64,000 nucleotides of DNA from Lachnospiraceae bacterium AB2028 (GCA_000621425.1 JHYJ01000007.1:124001-188000), one strand, 5' to 3'; shown: positions 25,861-34,367, counted from the stretch's first letter. Made by a program: numbers and translations. The notes: generated from the sequence alone by a model not told the origin.

Positions 25861-26750
25861 CACTCCACCTCCACATCACGGAATTCATCATACATACTTG
25901 TAAACTTAACTTTATCTATCTCTGCTTTCTGACAGAACTCACCGAAGCTCCTATACCACCTGCCGTCATATCCTACGGCATACTCATCATCTTCCATTAT
26001 TACCTCAAGTACAACCTTTTTCCTTCTGTAGGTCATAGAGTATTCCCCAGGCGTCTCTGTCAGGTAAAACAGATCGTAAAAATCAGCATTCTTTACATCA
26101 AAAGGTGTGAGTTCATACATCAGCTTCACAATTCTTCCCATTACTTCAATGTGGCCCCAGAAAGGTTCTATGGACAGCCGCTCCGCCAAAAAAGGTTTTG
26201 CTTCTTTAAGCAGTGCCACAGCTTCTTCAGTTCTGTTCTCTTCTGCCCTTATTCCTGCAAGCCTTAAGCATATTTCCGGGAAGGGAGCATTAAGGCGCTT
26301 AGGATTCTTTACATCCTCATAGGCTTCTTCTATCATTTTCCGGTATTTAGCCTCATCCTTTTTAACTGAATAGCCGTAATGATACATATCAGCCAGCTTA
26401 TATCTGCACCAAAGGCTTCCGTTATCAGGATCCCGCTCCGCACCCATAGAAAAGTATTTAAAAGCCTTATCGTAATCCTGTTCACCATGCTGTCCGTAAT
26501 ACCACATATATCCCAGCTCTTCTATTGCCGGAAGATACTCGTACTCTGCCGCCATTTCCAGATACTTAATTTCCAGGTCAAATCTTTTGTTAGAGCTGTA
26601 ATACCAGCCCAGCTCGCACATATACCTTGGATCCTTTGTTTCGTCTATCAGGAATCCCAGTGCCTCCGTATACATGAAATCATCATCCGCTGTGGGATTG
26701 AGTTTATCGTAATAATCCTGTAAGGCCATTAATGCATCCGATATTTTCAT
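25860..26750 (-). CDS. Sel1/TPR-like repeat protein, first gene of the J-domain/HIRAN operon
   Basis: 296 aa, ATG 26750 after AAAGGGG. Helical repeats: YMCELGWYYSSNKRFDLEIKYLEMAAE near 43-69 (given as YMCELGWYYSSNKRF then DLEIKYLEMAAE), AIEELGYMWYYGQHGEQDYDKAFKYF near 75-100 and a third copy CRYKLADMYHYGYS near 115. The C-terminal 80 residues are different, with beta-strand character (YSMTYRRKKVVLEVIM) and a YDGRWYRSFGEFCQKA motif. Cytosolic. It is coupled to the J-domain gene by a 1-bp stop/start overlap. Unknown function; likely a scaffold paralogous to the 215-aa protein at the other end of the operon. Confidence 0.8.
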   Translation of the reverse strand: MKISDALMALQDYYDKLNPTADDDFMYTEALGFLIDETKDPRYMCELGWYYSSNKRFDLEIKYLEMAAEYEYLPAIEELGYMWYYGQHGEQDYDKAFKYFSMGAERDPDNGSLWCRYKLADMYHYGYSVKKDEAKYRKMIEEAYEDVKNPKRLNAPFPEICLRLAGIRAEENRTEEAVALLKEAKPFLAERLSIEPFWGHIEVMGRIVKLMYELTPFDVKNADFYDLFYLTETPGEYSMTYRRKKVVLEVIMEDDEYAVGYDGRWYRSFGEFCQKAEIDKVKFTSMYDEFRDVEVE

Positions 26751-26919
26751 GTTTCCCCTTTCTGCCAGACATTATGCAGCCCCTTAATTTCAGCCTTCAT
26801 TCCAAACCTTGAGATACCATTTACTTTTTCATTTAACGGTTCTTATACCCCTATTGTAATTATTATTAAGTCCCATAAAAATACCTTGATCCACGAAACG
26901 CCACCCGCAGAACAAAAAA

Positions 26920-26958
26920 ACAACGCAAACAAAAAACTGTTAAAAATAACAGTTTTTT
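26920..26958 (-). terminator. Intrinsic terminator after the diguanylate cyclase gene
   Basis: Perfect 12-bp stem AAAAAACTGTTA / TAACAGTTTTTT with a 4-base loop. On the minus strand it is followed by G and TTTG. It lies about 55 bp past the stop codon and insulates the Sel1/J-domain operon from the cyclase. Confidence 0.8.
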
Positions 26959-27013
26959 CATGATTTTCAATATTCAAAATTTAATCAGTGGCATTTATAT
27001 GCTGTAGCGCCGA

Positions 27014-29026
27014 TCATTGTTCACGCTTAAGGCTCTGCTTGTCCTCGTACATTTCCTTATCAGCACGATCAAAGATATCAGATACCAGACTGTCAGCCTT
27101 TGGCGTATATTCGGCAATTCCCGAAGCTAAGATCGGTCCGGATCCGGACTGCATATTCTCACGGCTCTGGCTATGCAATTTCTCCATCAGCTCCGCTCTG
27201 TTCGTATAGTCATCGCCACGTAAGAATACAACAAATTCATCTCCTCCCACCCTGAATATAGGGCTGTTTCCAAAGGTATCAGACAAAAGTTCTGCCGATT
27301 TTTTGATATATTCATCACCGGCCATATGTCCTTCGGAATCATTTATTCTTTTCAGGTTATTGGCATCACATACAACAAGCGCAAAGGGAAGGTAATCCAT
27401 ACCGTTATCGATATTTGTCTGCACGGATTTTACCAACTCACTATATGCGGTCTTATTCTTAAGCCCGGTAAGGGCATCCAGCCTGGCCAGTTCCATCTCG
27501 GCCTTCAGGTCTTTTTGAAGCTGTTTCTCCCTCTGAACTTCAGCATCAATATTTTCGATACCGATGATGTAATGAGTACCGTCACTGGTCTTTCTTGCAG
27601 TCATTCTGACATAATGCACCTCTTCACCAGCCATGATACGGTAGTCTATACTGTTTCTCTTGCGGTCCGTAAGGGCATCGGCCATATTATCCTTGTCAAA
27701 GAATCCAAGCACAAGATCCTGGTCATCTTTATAAACAACCTCCTTGATATCCGCCCTTGACTCCGTATAAAAATCATCACCGGACTGCTTCATATCCAGC
27801 TGCCCGTAAATATTCTTGCATTCATAACTTACATATCCTGCATCTTCTGCATCCACATAGTATAAAACATCGTAATTGGCAGCCAGGCTTTCAGCAATCT
27901 GGCTGAAGGTTATATGCTGCTTCTGAGTCTCCATCCTAAGGGTCTCAGCCGTTATCTCATCGTCTATGTCTTTTTCGCACAGCACAATATGCCTGTCAGC
28001 ATTGGCACGCACTACAGTAAACTGGAAATACCTGGGCTTTCCGCCTACCATCACCCTGTATTTATATGAATAGGACTTCCTGTCCGCCAGATTCTTTACT
28101 ATTGTCTCTTTTTTGTAAAGATTCCAGGCAAATTCCCTGTCATCCGGATGGACAAGTTTAGCAACATTCGCATAAGCGTCGATGTAAAAATCCCTGCCAT
28201 CTACCTGAACATTCATGGAATCATATTCCTTGCTTGTAGAAAACTCCCTGTATTCCCCTGTCTCTATATCGATGTAATACATTGCCGCATAATCTTCCGC
28301 CAGGCTTGTTGCAATGTTGTCATATACCTCTTTTTCCTTCATTTCATCCGCCTCCACGAAGGAATGAATCACGCAGATTCCTATCATGAGGCCCATGGCA
28401 TAGGAAGGATACTGGGAATCAAGTATCTGCATTATCAGAAAAATATCCATCACCAGACAGGTGACTCCTACAGCAATATGACGTACCTTCTCTCTTCCGT
28501 CGGATTTATGAGCCACATAAAGCATATATACGGCAGTAAGCATATACAGGATGATCTGCAGAATAAAAGCGATATGCCTTCCCGGTTCCACTATGTATTC
28601 ATGGGCATCATTAAATGAAAAAATGAAATGATGAAAACGGTTGATCATCAGATATATAAGTCCCAGTATAAACAATACCCACACTGCACAGAGCAGCATC
28701 TTACTCCTGCGCCCTTTTTTGTCCAGATAGGCCACTATATAACGTATCCATGTAAGTATGGTAAGAAACATGAATATGAAATAAAAAACACAGGCTGAAT
28801 ATAAGAAAGGAAAGACTTCCTTTATACCATGATGTTCGTATAAAATACCCCAGGCTATATCCGCAATGAAATAGCAGTTAGCAGCTGTAAGGAAATTACT
28901 ATAGCGTATAAGCACCTGTGGCTCAGACTCCCTCGATCCGGAAAAGATACTGAAACGCTTAATAGTTTCCCGGTTCATTATGAGATTAAGTATTAATGCC
29001 AGTATGCTTATGATTGAGTAATCCAT
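27014..29026 (-). CDS. Membrane diguanylate cyclase (GGDEF) with PAS-like sensor regions
   Basis: 670 aa from ATG 29026, which has GGAG seven bases upstream; an ATG at 29047 is an alternative. Longer frames would overlap the preceding gene. Seven or eight TM helices fill the first 230 residues, followed by two PAS-like repeats (each with YYIDxE/YYVDAED, VHPDD or YKDDQD and an RVMVGG/RIMAGE strand), then a GGDEF domain (about 505-665) with intact FRVGGDEF near 593. It makes cyclic di-GMP from two GTP. The RxxD inhibitory site normally five residues before GGDEF is absent, so feedback inhibition is unlikely. There is no EAL domain. It probably converts an envelope signal into c-di-GMP control of adhesion or motility. 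Confidence 0.9.
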   Translation of the reverse strand: MDYSIISILALILNLIMNRETIKRFSIFSGSRESEPQVLIRYSNFLTAANCYFIADIAWGILYEHHGIKEVFPFLYSACVFYFIFMFLTILTWIRYIVAYLDKKGRRSKMLLCAVWVLFILGLIYLMINRFHHFIFSFNDAHEYIVEPGRHIAFILQIILYMLTAVYMLYVAHKSDGREKVRHIAVGVTCLVMDIFLIMQILDSQYPSYAMGLMIGICVIHSFVEADEMKEKEVYDNIATSLAEDYAAMYYIDIETGEYREFSTSKEYDSMNVQVDGRDFYIDAYANVAKLVHPDDREFAWNLYKKETIVKNLADRKSYSYKYRVMVGGKPRYFQFTVVRANADRHIVLCEKDIDDEITAETLRMETQKQHITFSQIAESLAANYDVLYYVDAEDAGYVSYECKNIYGQLDMKQSGDDFYTESRADIKEVVYKDDQDLVLGFFDKDNMADALTDRKRNSIDYRIMAGEEVHYVRMTARKTSDGTHYIIGIENIDAEVQREKQLQKDLKAEMELARLDALTGLKNKTAYSELVKSVQTNIDNGMDYLPFALVVCDANNLKRINDSEGHMAGDEYIKKSAELLSDTFGNSPIFRVGGDEFVVFLRGDDYTNRAELMEKLHSQSRENMQSGSGPILASGIAEYTPKADSLVSDIFDRADKEMYEDKQSLKREQ

Positions 29027-29117
29027 GCTATTACTCCAGGCCTCCATTTGCTCAAAACACTTCCGGCTTTTTCTCCGTAGCAAAAAAAAATCACCTTTTA
29101 TTATACCAGTTCTTATA

Positions 29118-29636
29118 CTATCTGGTAAGATGTTCATCCCTTCTCTTCATCATTTCAGAAAAGATGACCAAGCCTATGCAAAAGAGGTCAACACCCAGGA
29201 TTATGATCCAGCCATATTTCAGGAGTTTATTATTATTGTAGAACAGTGAAAGTCTTGTAGCCCCTTTGGTTGTTACACCTATAGTTTCTCCTGTTTTTTG
29301 ATTAACGAAAACAGTCACCCTAACGGATTCTTTTTTCTCAATCAGATTCTTTATTTCTTTTTCACTGTCCGTACCGAAAACATATTTAGCATCAACCCAG
29401 ACCGGTTCTATCCCTTTCTCATCTGTCACAACCTTTACAAGGCGTATATAAGTTTCATAACTTTGTTGAAGCCGAAGGTTATAGCCCGAATAATGGGATA
29501 CCCCCTGTTCGACGGGATACACATCCACAGCCTTTATCACTTTAATATCCGTACCAAATTGCATGAATATCGTAAGTATAATAAACCCGATACAGACAAT
29601 ATTCACTAATACTATGCTGATGATATTTGTTTTCAA
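29118..29636 (-). CDS. Two-TM membrane protein of unknown function (DUF3592-like layout)
   Basis: 172 aa with an inferred TTG start at 29636 (GGAG seven bases upstream; there is no ATG before residue 25, which would remove the first TM helix). TM1 spans about 5-27, a beta-rich extracellular domain about 30-130 and TM2 about 139-160, ending in a basic tail. This TM-sandwich-TM layout resembles DUF3592-type proteins, but I see no diagnostic motif. It sits just upstream of the diguanylate cyclase in the same direction, so a link to membrane signalling is possible but unproven. Confidence 0.65.
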   Translation of the reverse strand: MKTNIISIVLVNIVCIGFIILTIFMQFGTDIKVIKAVDVYPVEQGVSHYSGYNLRLQQSYETYIRLVKVVTDEKGIEPVWVDAKYVFGTDSEKEIKNLIEKKESVRVTVFVNQKTGETIGVTTKGATRLSLFYNNNKLLKYGWIIILGVDLFCIGLVIFSEMMKRRDEHLTR

Positions 29637-29655
29637 GCCCTGTCTCCAGTATTTT

Positions 29656-29928
29656 TCATTTTGTTATCTGCTTTGAAATCAGTTCAACTTTCCTGTTTGT
29701 CACAGACATTTCATATTTTATTCCGCTGAATGTAACAAAGCAGAATGTGTTCTCTCCGGTAACAGTCATACCGACGCAGGTGTCTGTCCTCCCCAAAGCA
29801 TCTGACATATTCCAGACACCTTCTATATAAAGATTATTATCCTTAAAATTTCCGGCGTTTGTCTCTTCGTCATCCCTTTCCCACACAAGGATGTAACCGC
29901 CAACTCTTTTTTCATGTCTTGTGATCAT
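29656..29928 (-). CDS. Small cytosolic protein of unknown function
   Basis: 90 aa from ATG 29928, chosen over TTG 29934 because AGGAG is then six bases away. Mostly beta-strand in character (GGYILVWER, LYIEGVWNM, FCFVTFSGIKYEMSVTNRKVELI), with no TM segment or known motif. It begins 10 bp after the stop of the HAD phosphatase gene and ends just before the two-TM gene, so it is probably part of the same transcript. Confidence 0.6.
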   Translation of the reverse strand: MITRHEKRVGGYILVWERDDEETNAGNFKDNNLYIEGVWNMSDALGRTDTCVGMTVTGENTFCFVTFSGIKYEMSVTNRKVELISKQITK

Positions 29929-29937
29929 TTTCAACTC

Positions 29938-30663
29938 CTACTGATACTTTTCCGATGTCCATGTCTTAATAACCCGGAATAATTCATCGTATGATGATGC
30001 CGTATAATCTATATCATACATACTCATTGCATTTTCAAGTTTTTCATCCGGCATGAACCATACCGATGTCATGTCCGCATTTTTAGCCCCCTGCATATCC
30101 GAAGAAAGTGAATCACCGATAACTAGGCAGGATTCTTTTGGTTCTTCTATTTTTTTCAGAACCATATCAAAAAACATGACTGACGGCTTGTTTACCCCCA
30201 TATCTTCGCTTACAAATAAATAATCTATAAATTTATCCAGGCCCGTGGATGCTATCCTTCCCTTGGCGTTTATCGTAGCACCGTTTGTCACTATATATAT
30301 CCTGACATTATCAATTTCGCTCTTTATCTTTTCCAGGAATTCCAACGCACCATCAAGAAGGACTCCATTTTCTGACATAGTCCGTATGAAATCGCTGTTG
30401 ATCTTAAGTGGGTCTATCCCTGTAGAGTCTCCTTCGCACTTTTCAAAAATATAATTAAATCTCATTGTAAAAAGTTCTGACCTGGTGATATTCCCCTTTT
30501 CCAGCTCACCCCAGAGCAATTTGTTATATGCCTTAAAAAGATTGTATATGTCATCCGAATACGATAAACCATTTTCCTGCAGAACTTTTCCAAGTGCTAT
30601 ATACTCTGATGCATGAAAATCAAGCAGAGTCTGATCTAAGTCCAAAAGTAAATTATTATGCAT
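29938..30663 (-). CDS. HAD-family phosphatase, YjjG-like (non-canonical nucleotide phosphatase)
   Basis: 241 aa, ATG 30663 after AGGAAT. HAD motif I is LLLDLDQTLLDF (nucleophile Asp8, acid Asp10), motif II IVTNGA near 125 (Thr), motif III Lys in GVNKPS near 157, motif IV GDSLSSDMQGA near 183. The helical cap between motifs I and II and the overall length fit the YjjG/HAD subfamily IA group, which dephosphorylates pyrimidine nucleoside monophosphates and clears modified bases. The substrate is inferred from family only; phosphoglycolate phosphatase-like activity is an alternative. Confidence 0.85.
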   Translation of the reverse strand: MHNNLLLDLDQTLLDFHASEYIALGKVLQENGLSYSDDIYNLFKAYNKLLWGELEKGNITRSELFTMRFNYIFEKCEGDSTGIDPLKINSDFIRTMSENGVLLDGALEFLEKIKSEIDNVRIYIVTNGATINAKGRIASTGLDKFIDYLFVSEDMGVNKPSVMFFDMVLKKIEEPKESCLVIGDSLSSDMQGAKNADMTSVWFMPDEKLENAMSMYDIDYTASSYDELFRVIKTWTSEKYQ

Positions 30664-30710
30664 TGTTCTATTCCTATTCCATTTTTCAGAGCTTAAGCAT
30701 TAGGGGTGTA

Positions 30711-31871
30711 TCATGCCTTTGGGTTGCAGTTTCTGATTATCGTATTGATGCCGCCTGCCTGTCGGAGTTTCTTTCCCAGCATGGCTGAACTGTCCGCCAT
30801 TTCAGGTGAGTTTAATATCCTATACGCCACTTCACTTATATGATCTGCCCTAAATTTCTGATGATCTACCACAGCCCCGGCATTATTATCGGCCAGGCAT
30901 CTGGCATTATACCTTCTTTCAAATACCTTTCCCGGAACGATGATCTGCGGGACTCCATGAAGCAGTCCGTCAACCATGCTGTTCTGTCCGCCATGATTTA
31001 TGAATAATACAGCTTCATCAAGAATACTGTTAAAATCCCATCTTGGGGCTACATTTATATTATCGATACGGCCTTCTTTTAAGTAGGAGGAGGCAATATA
31101 TACTTCATAGCCTGATCCAGCAAATGCACTCCTTATCACTCTCAGCACATCTTTCGCCGATACAGTTCCATTACCCATATATACAGCAATCTTATTTCGC
31201 TTACCGGATGATGCAGAACTTAGATTTACCGTCTTTAACGCTCCACAGTATACAATACCTGGCTTATCTATCGGCTCAAGTTCCCTAATGCTCATGCAAA
31301 AACGTTTATCTGCCCAGTCAAACAGCCTCAATGCTGAATCCACCCGGGGAATCTGTAATTCTTCCAGAAGACGGTTAACTTCGCGTTCCAGTCCCTTCTC
31401 GTGCGCATATTCATGCTGTGTCGGATAACTGACTGTTAAATATAACGGTATTCCTTCTTTCTTAGCAGCTATGATAGCAGAAATATTGAATTCCGAATAA
31501 ACAGCATCCGGCCTGTATTCGTTTATAGCCTTCCTTATAGAAGATACGCTTTTTTTCAGATAGCCATAATCAAGATTGCCTGTAAGCTGGAGTACCTGGT
31601 CAAAACTTTTCACAGTCTTTCTTGAAGTAATGCCTAGCTTTTGTGCAACTGGAAATGTTTTTGTCGCAATCGTCCTCGGCAATCCCAACGGCATAGGCAC
31701 ATCAAGGTAATAGTTCGGGACTCCTTCTATTGTCTTATAATTCACATCCTCTGCCATGCAGGTAGCAGTCTCATAACCGGCATCACTAAATCCGAGAGCT
31801 AATGTCCTGCACCTGGATACCGGACCATGTGTTTCAGCCAGTGCTGCCATTGGCACAATCATAATCTTCAT
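30711..31871 (-). CDS. GT-B fold glycosyltransferase, GT1/UDP-glycosyltransferase type
   Basis: 386 aa, ATG 31871. The N-terminal Rossmann half begins MKIMIVPMAALAETHGPVSR, in the style of macrolide/steroid glycosyltransferases that start with a 'GHxxP' loop. The C-terminal half has INHGGQNSMVDGLLHGVPQIIVPG (shown here as INHGGQNS, then LLHGVPQIIVP), the nucleotide-sugar signature of GT1/GT28 enzymes. It is likely a soluble enzyme that glycosylates a lipid or small molecule. It differs from the GT2 enzymes elsewhere in the window and is not beside an obvious biosynthetic cluster; acceptor unknown. Confidence 0.85.
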   Translation of the reverse strand: MKIMIVPMAALAETHGPVSRCRTLALGFSDAGYETATCMAEDVNYKTIEGVPNYYLDVPMPLGLPRTIATKTFPVAQKLGITSRKTVKSFDQVLQLTGNLDYGYLKKSVSSIRKAINEYRPDAVYSEFNISAIIAAKKEGIPLYLTVSYPTQHEYAHEKGLEREVNRLLEELQIPRVDSALRLFDWADKRFCMSIRELEPIDKPGIVYCGALKTVNLSSASSGKRNKIAVYMGNGTVSAKDVLRVIRSAFAGSGYEVYIASSYLKEGRIDNINVAPRWDFNSILDEAVLFINHGGQNSMVDGLLHGVPQIIVPGKVFERRYNARCLADNNAGAVVDHQKFRADHISEVAYRILNSPEMADSSAMLGKKLRQAGGINTIIRNCNPKA

Positions 31872-31906
31872 AAAAACCTATCACCCTACAATAGTTTCCA
31901 GGACTC

Positions 31907-31993
31907 TTATAATGTTTTTTCGTTTGGAATCATAATATTTATATCGATCTCCGGATGCTCATTAGCATATGCCGTAAGAAGCTTGATTATCAT
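31907..31993 (-). CDS. Possible 28-aa ORF after the ProC-like gene (or gene remnant)
   Basis: ATG 31993 begins 5 bp after the ProC-like stop and encodes 28 residues containing LLTAYANEHPEIDINIMI before TAA. Its composition is ordinary and coding-like, unlike AT-rich spacer. There is no clear ribosome site. It could be a translationally coupled peptide or the remnant of a longer gene; I cannot choose. Confidence 0.25.
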   Translation of the reverse strand: MIIKLLTAYANEHPEIDINIMIPNEKTL

Positions 31994-31998
31994 TCAAA

Positions 31999-32808
31999 TC
32001 ATTCTGCTATCTGTTTCTCCGCATTTTCCGTCGTAATCCGTCTTTTCTCTAATGTCTTCTCAAACATAAGATCTGCTGTTGCAGGGAAACCTTCGTATAT
32101 TACTTTCGATCCTTCTTCTGTTATGCCGCCCTTGGTAGCAACACGCGTAACAACATCCTCAAAAGTCATATCCTTCTGAAGCATCAGATCGCCTGTAGCA
32201 CTCATTGTAGAAAGCACCATCTGAACAATCTGCTCCTTGGGAATCGCTGTATGCCCCTGGGCAGAAGTGCATATCACATCAAAAATAGATGCTATAAAAC
32301 CCGGCATGCAGCTAACCAGTTCCGAGCCCATTCCCATTTCTTCCTCCGGAAGTTCTATTACATTCCCTATGCATTTCAAAAGATCCGTAAGTGAAACCTT
32401 ATCCTCTGCATTCACCTTAGCGTTATAGCACACCAAAGTCTGCGACCTTTCTATCTCTGCCGTCAGGCTGGGTATGACTTTGGCCGTCTTGCAATCTGCC
32501 AATTTACTTATCGTCTCAAACGAAACACTTCCGTTCAGAGATACAAGCAGCGCATCTTTCCCTATCACATCCCTTATTTCTTCAAGCACCTGTTTAATGT
32601 CAGAAGGACGGACACAGACAAAGATAATATCAGCCTCCGCAGCCAACTGTCGACTTGTGACGATACAAGCAATCTCCTCTGCCTCCTTTAGTTTCTCAAC
32701 AGTTCTATTTGAAACCATTAGATCCTGCTTCGCAATATTGCCTGCTTTCGAAAACTTCCACAGAAGCATCTTGCCCATGCTTCCGTATCCTATTATGCCT
32801 GCCTTCAT
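31999..32808 (-). CDS. ProC-like NAD(P)-dependent reductase (pyrroline-5-carboxylate reductase family)
   Basis: 269 aa from ATG 32808 (AGGAG eight bases upstream; this also overlaps the 50-aa upstream ORF's stop). The protein then opens with the Rossmann motif KAGIIGYGSMGKMLL. SNRTVEKL near 33 occupies the position that selects NADP in ProC, and VRPSDIKQVLEEI near 70 matches the family. The C-terminal helical dimerisation domain is present (SCMPGFIASIFD, then ATKGGITEEG near 235, the conserved substrate-site motif). It probably reduces 1-pyrroline-5-carboxylate to proline or a related imine. Divergence in several core positions leaves substrate open. Confidence 0.82.
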   Translation of the reverse strand: MKAGIIGYGSMGKMLLWKFSKAGNIAKQDLMVSNRTVEKLKEAEEIACIVTSRQLAAEADIIFVCVRPSDIKQVLEEIRDVIGKDALLVSLNGSVSFETISKLADCKTAKVIPSLTAEIERSQTLVCYNAKVNAEDKVSLTDLLKCIGNVIELPEEEMGMGSELVSCMPGFIASIFDVICTSAQGHTAIPKEQIVQMVLSTMSATGDLMLQKDMTFEDVVTRVATKGGITEEGSKVIYEGFPATADLMFEKTLEKRRITTENAEKQIAE

Positions 32809-32957
32809 CCTGCAATCTCCTGTTTCATCATTTTGCGAAACTGTTTTCGATTCTTTCTTTTCCAAAACTTCCAGACTTTACGGTCCCGCCTTCCCAAATG
32901 AAGTACTTTCCGCAAGCGGTCTTCAGATGTCATCTTTTTGTGTGGATTCCCCTTCAT
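32805..32957 (-). CDS. 50-aa very basic small protein, coupled to the ProC-like gene
   Basis: ATG 32957 to TGA 32805, which overlaps the ProC-like ATG in an ATGA arrangement. The peptide begins MKGNPHKKMTSEDRL and contains KVWKFWKRKNRKQFRKMM; 18 of 50 residues are Lys or Arg. Shine-Dalgarno support is weak (GGG eight to ten bases upstream), so the evidence is the coupled overlap and amino acid composition. It could be a nucleic-acid- or ribosome-binding microprotein. Unrecognised. Confidence 0.4.
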   Translation of the reverse strand: MKGNPHKKMTSEDRLRKVLHLGRRDRKVWKFWKRKNRKQFRKMMKQEIAG

Positions 32958-33023
32958 CAGTTTTTACCCATTAAATACTACGATCCAGAAAGCTTTGTGC
33001 AACAGCTTCAGATTCTTCCGGAG

Positions 33024-33518
33024 TCATACCGTCAATTTCTGTTCTATGGCCATTTCCAGGCACTTCCATTCCTCACCCATAACGCTATAAACTTCCGGCT
33101 CTTCCGGAGTAACATCCCTGAACCCTGCTGCTTTATAGCAATGGTAAGCAGGCTCATTATTCTCGAAAACACCAAGTGTCACTTTCTTTGCCCCATACAC
33201 ATCAAAGGCATACTTAAGTCCTAACTTAAGCATTTCCTTTCCCTTTCCGGTACCTCTCTGCTCTGAATCCACTACAACAAATCCCATGCGTAATTCATCT
33301 AAAGTTTCCCCGGGATGTCTTAATGTGAAAAATCCTACAGGGCCATTCTCATCAAATGCAGTAAATGCCATCATTGAATCCACAAACTTAAATTCTTCCG
33401 TAGTTATCGGATAATCGCCCATGATTCCGGCACTCCATTTATAGAAGGACCTTTCATCCTTGCACCATGAAATAATTGTTGCTGCATCTTCTTGCTTGTA
33501 TGGTCTTAGTCTGAGCAT
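33024..33518 (-). CDS. GNAT-family N-acetyltransferase
   Basis: 164 aa, ATG 33518 after GAGAGGAT. RimJ/RimL-like GNAT fold: MLRLRPYKQEDAATI at the start, MGFVVVDSEQRGTGKGKEMLKLGL near 77-100 containing the acetyl-CoA loop QRGTGKG (R/Q-x-x-G-x-G/A), and VTLGVFENNEPAYHCYKAAGFRDV near 112-135 with the conserved N-x-x-A-x-x-x-Y-x-x-x-G-F. It transfers acetyl from acetyl-CoA to an amine, either protein N-terminus, small molecule or antibiotic. First gene (upstream end) of the ProC-like group. Confidence 0.9.
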   Translation of the reverse strand: MLRLRPYKQEDAATIISWCKDERSFYKWSAGIMGDYPITTEEFKFVDSMMAFTAFDENGPVGFFTLRHPGETLDELRMGFVVVDSEQRGTGKGKEMLKLGLKYAFDVYGAKKVTLGVFENNEPAYHCYKAAGFRDVTPEEPEVYSVMGEEWKCLEMAIEQKLTV

Positions 33519-33573
33519 AATAATCCTCTCTTCTGCTGATCTATATTACTCCCTTTAGATCATTTCCACTACA

Positions 33574-34071
33574 CTAATCCAGCCACATTGACAGCTGTTC
33601 CAGATTCTCAAGACACTCACAGCCGTCTGCAGCTCCAAAAGTTACGCTTATAAGTTCCAGTGCTCGCAGGTTTTTCATTTCAGAAAATACAGTATAATCC
33701 GGCATTTCCAGATATCTGATCCTAAGAACTTCCACGTCCTTGAAATGGATTAAGTCCTTGTATACCTGTCCAAGCTGGCTTTCATAATTCGCCCGGTCTG
33801 AGAAACCGCCTTTTACAAAGCTTTCTTTGTAGGGATCCCACTTCTCTGTCGCATCATCCCAGTCGTAGTCAGATTCTTCATAATCAAATCCAAACATAAA
33901 AGGACTGTTCAGCTTATCTCTTTTTTCCACAAAAAATCTTTTGATATCTTCCCCGGTTACACAGCAGATCCATTCATCTCCGCCATCTGTATCAATAAAA
34001 GGTTTAGGCGGCTCATTAAGCACTCTTCTGACTGCATCTTCGATCCATTCATTTTCAAATTTAATCCCCAT
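33574..34071 (-). CDS. Unknown protein with short LRR-like C-terminus
   Basis: 165 aa from ATG 34071 (AAGGGGG six bases upstream; an in-frame TTG two codons earlier is less likely). Acidic and aromatic-rich. The N-terminal part (DGGDEWICCVTGEDIKRF) is unfamiliar, while the C-terminus has leucine-rich-repeat-like strands (FKDVEVLRIRYLEMPDY, MKNLRALELISV, LENLEQLSMWLD). Cytosolic. It lies in a run of small unrelated genes reminiscent of immunity or accessory islands. It could be truncated relative to longer LRR proteins, since it ends within a repeat. Confidence 0.65.
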   Translation of the reverse strand: MGIKFENEWIEDAVRRVLNEPPKPFIDTDGGDEWICCVTGEDIKRFFVEKRDKLNSPFMFGFDYEESDYDWDDATEKWDPYKESFVKGGFSDRANYESQLGQVYKDLIHFKDVEVLRIRYLEMPDYTVFSEMKNLRALELISVTFGAADGCECLENLEQLSMWLD

Positions 34072-34112
34072 AAACAACCCCCTTTCTTTTAAATCTGTAT
34101 TAGTGATTTTAC

Positions 34113-34367
34113 TTACTCATAAATCTTGCCTACATAAAAGGCCTTAGCCATTTCCTTAAAGTCCGTATGCGCAATCTCTTTATTGTCGTCACTTCTCAGC
34201 CAGGCTGATATACTTTCAAGGTAAGCATCTATCGTCAGGTTTTCCCACTCGTCATGATTAGTAACATAATCTTTGGAAAGGCAGTTTAGAAAAACCAGGA
34301 ATGATTCCTTGTCTTCAACCTTTTCCAAAGCTTCAAATGCAGACATATTCTTTACTTCATCATCCAT
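34113..34367 (-). CDS. Small DUF7660-like protein
   Basis: 84 aa from ATG 34367 (GGGG seven bases upstream). An ATG at 34412 overlapping the preceding gene is also possible and would add 15 residues. The pattern EALEKVEDKESFLVFLNCLSKD and WENLTIDAYLESISAWL (shown as KESFLVFLNCLSKD and WENLTIDAYLES) resembles a small acidic helical family I associate with DUF7660, often found beside SMI1-like immunity genes. No catalytic residues recognised. Confidence 0.6.
   Translation of the reverse strand: MDDEVKNMSAFEALEKVEDKESFLVFLNCLSKDYVTNHDEWENLTIDAYLESISAWLRSDDNKEIAHTDFKEMAKAFYVGKIYE

Noticed and set aside
32474-33224. Overlapping plus-strand frames opposite the ProC-like and GNAT genes
   Set aside because: Both strands cannot be coding here; the minus-strand genes have clear domains and ribosome sites.
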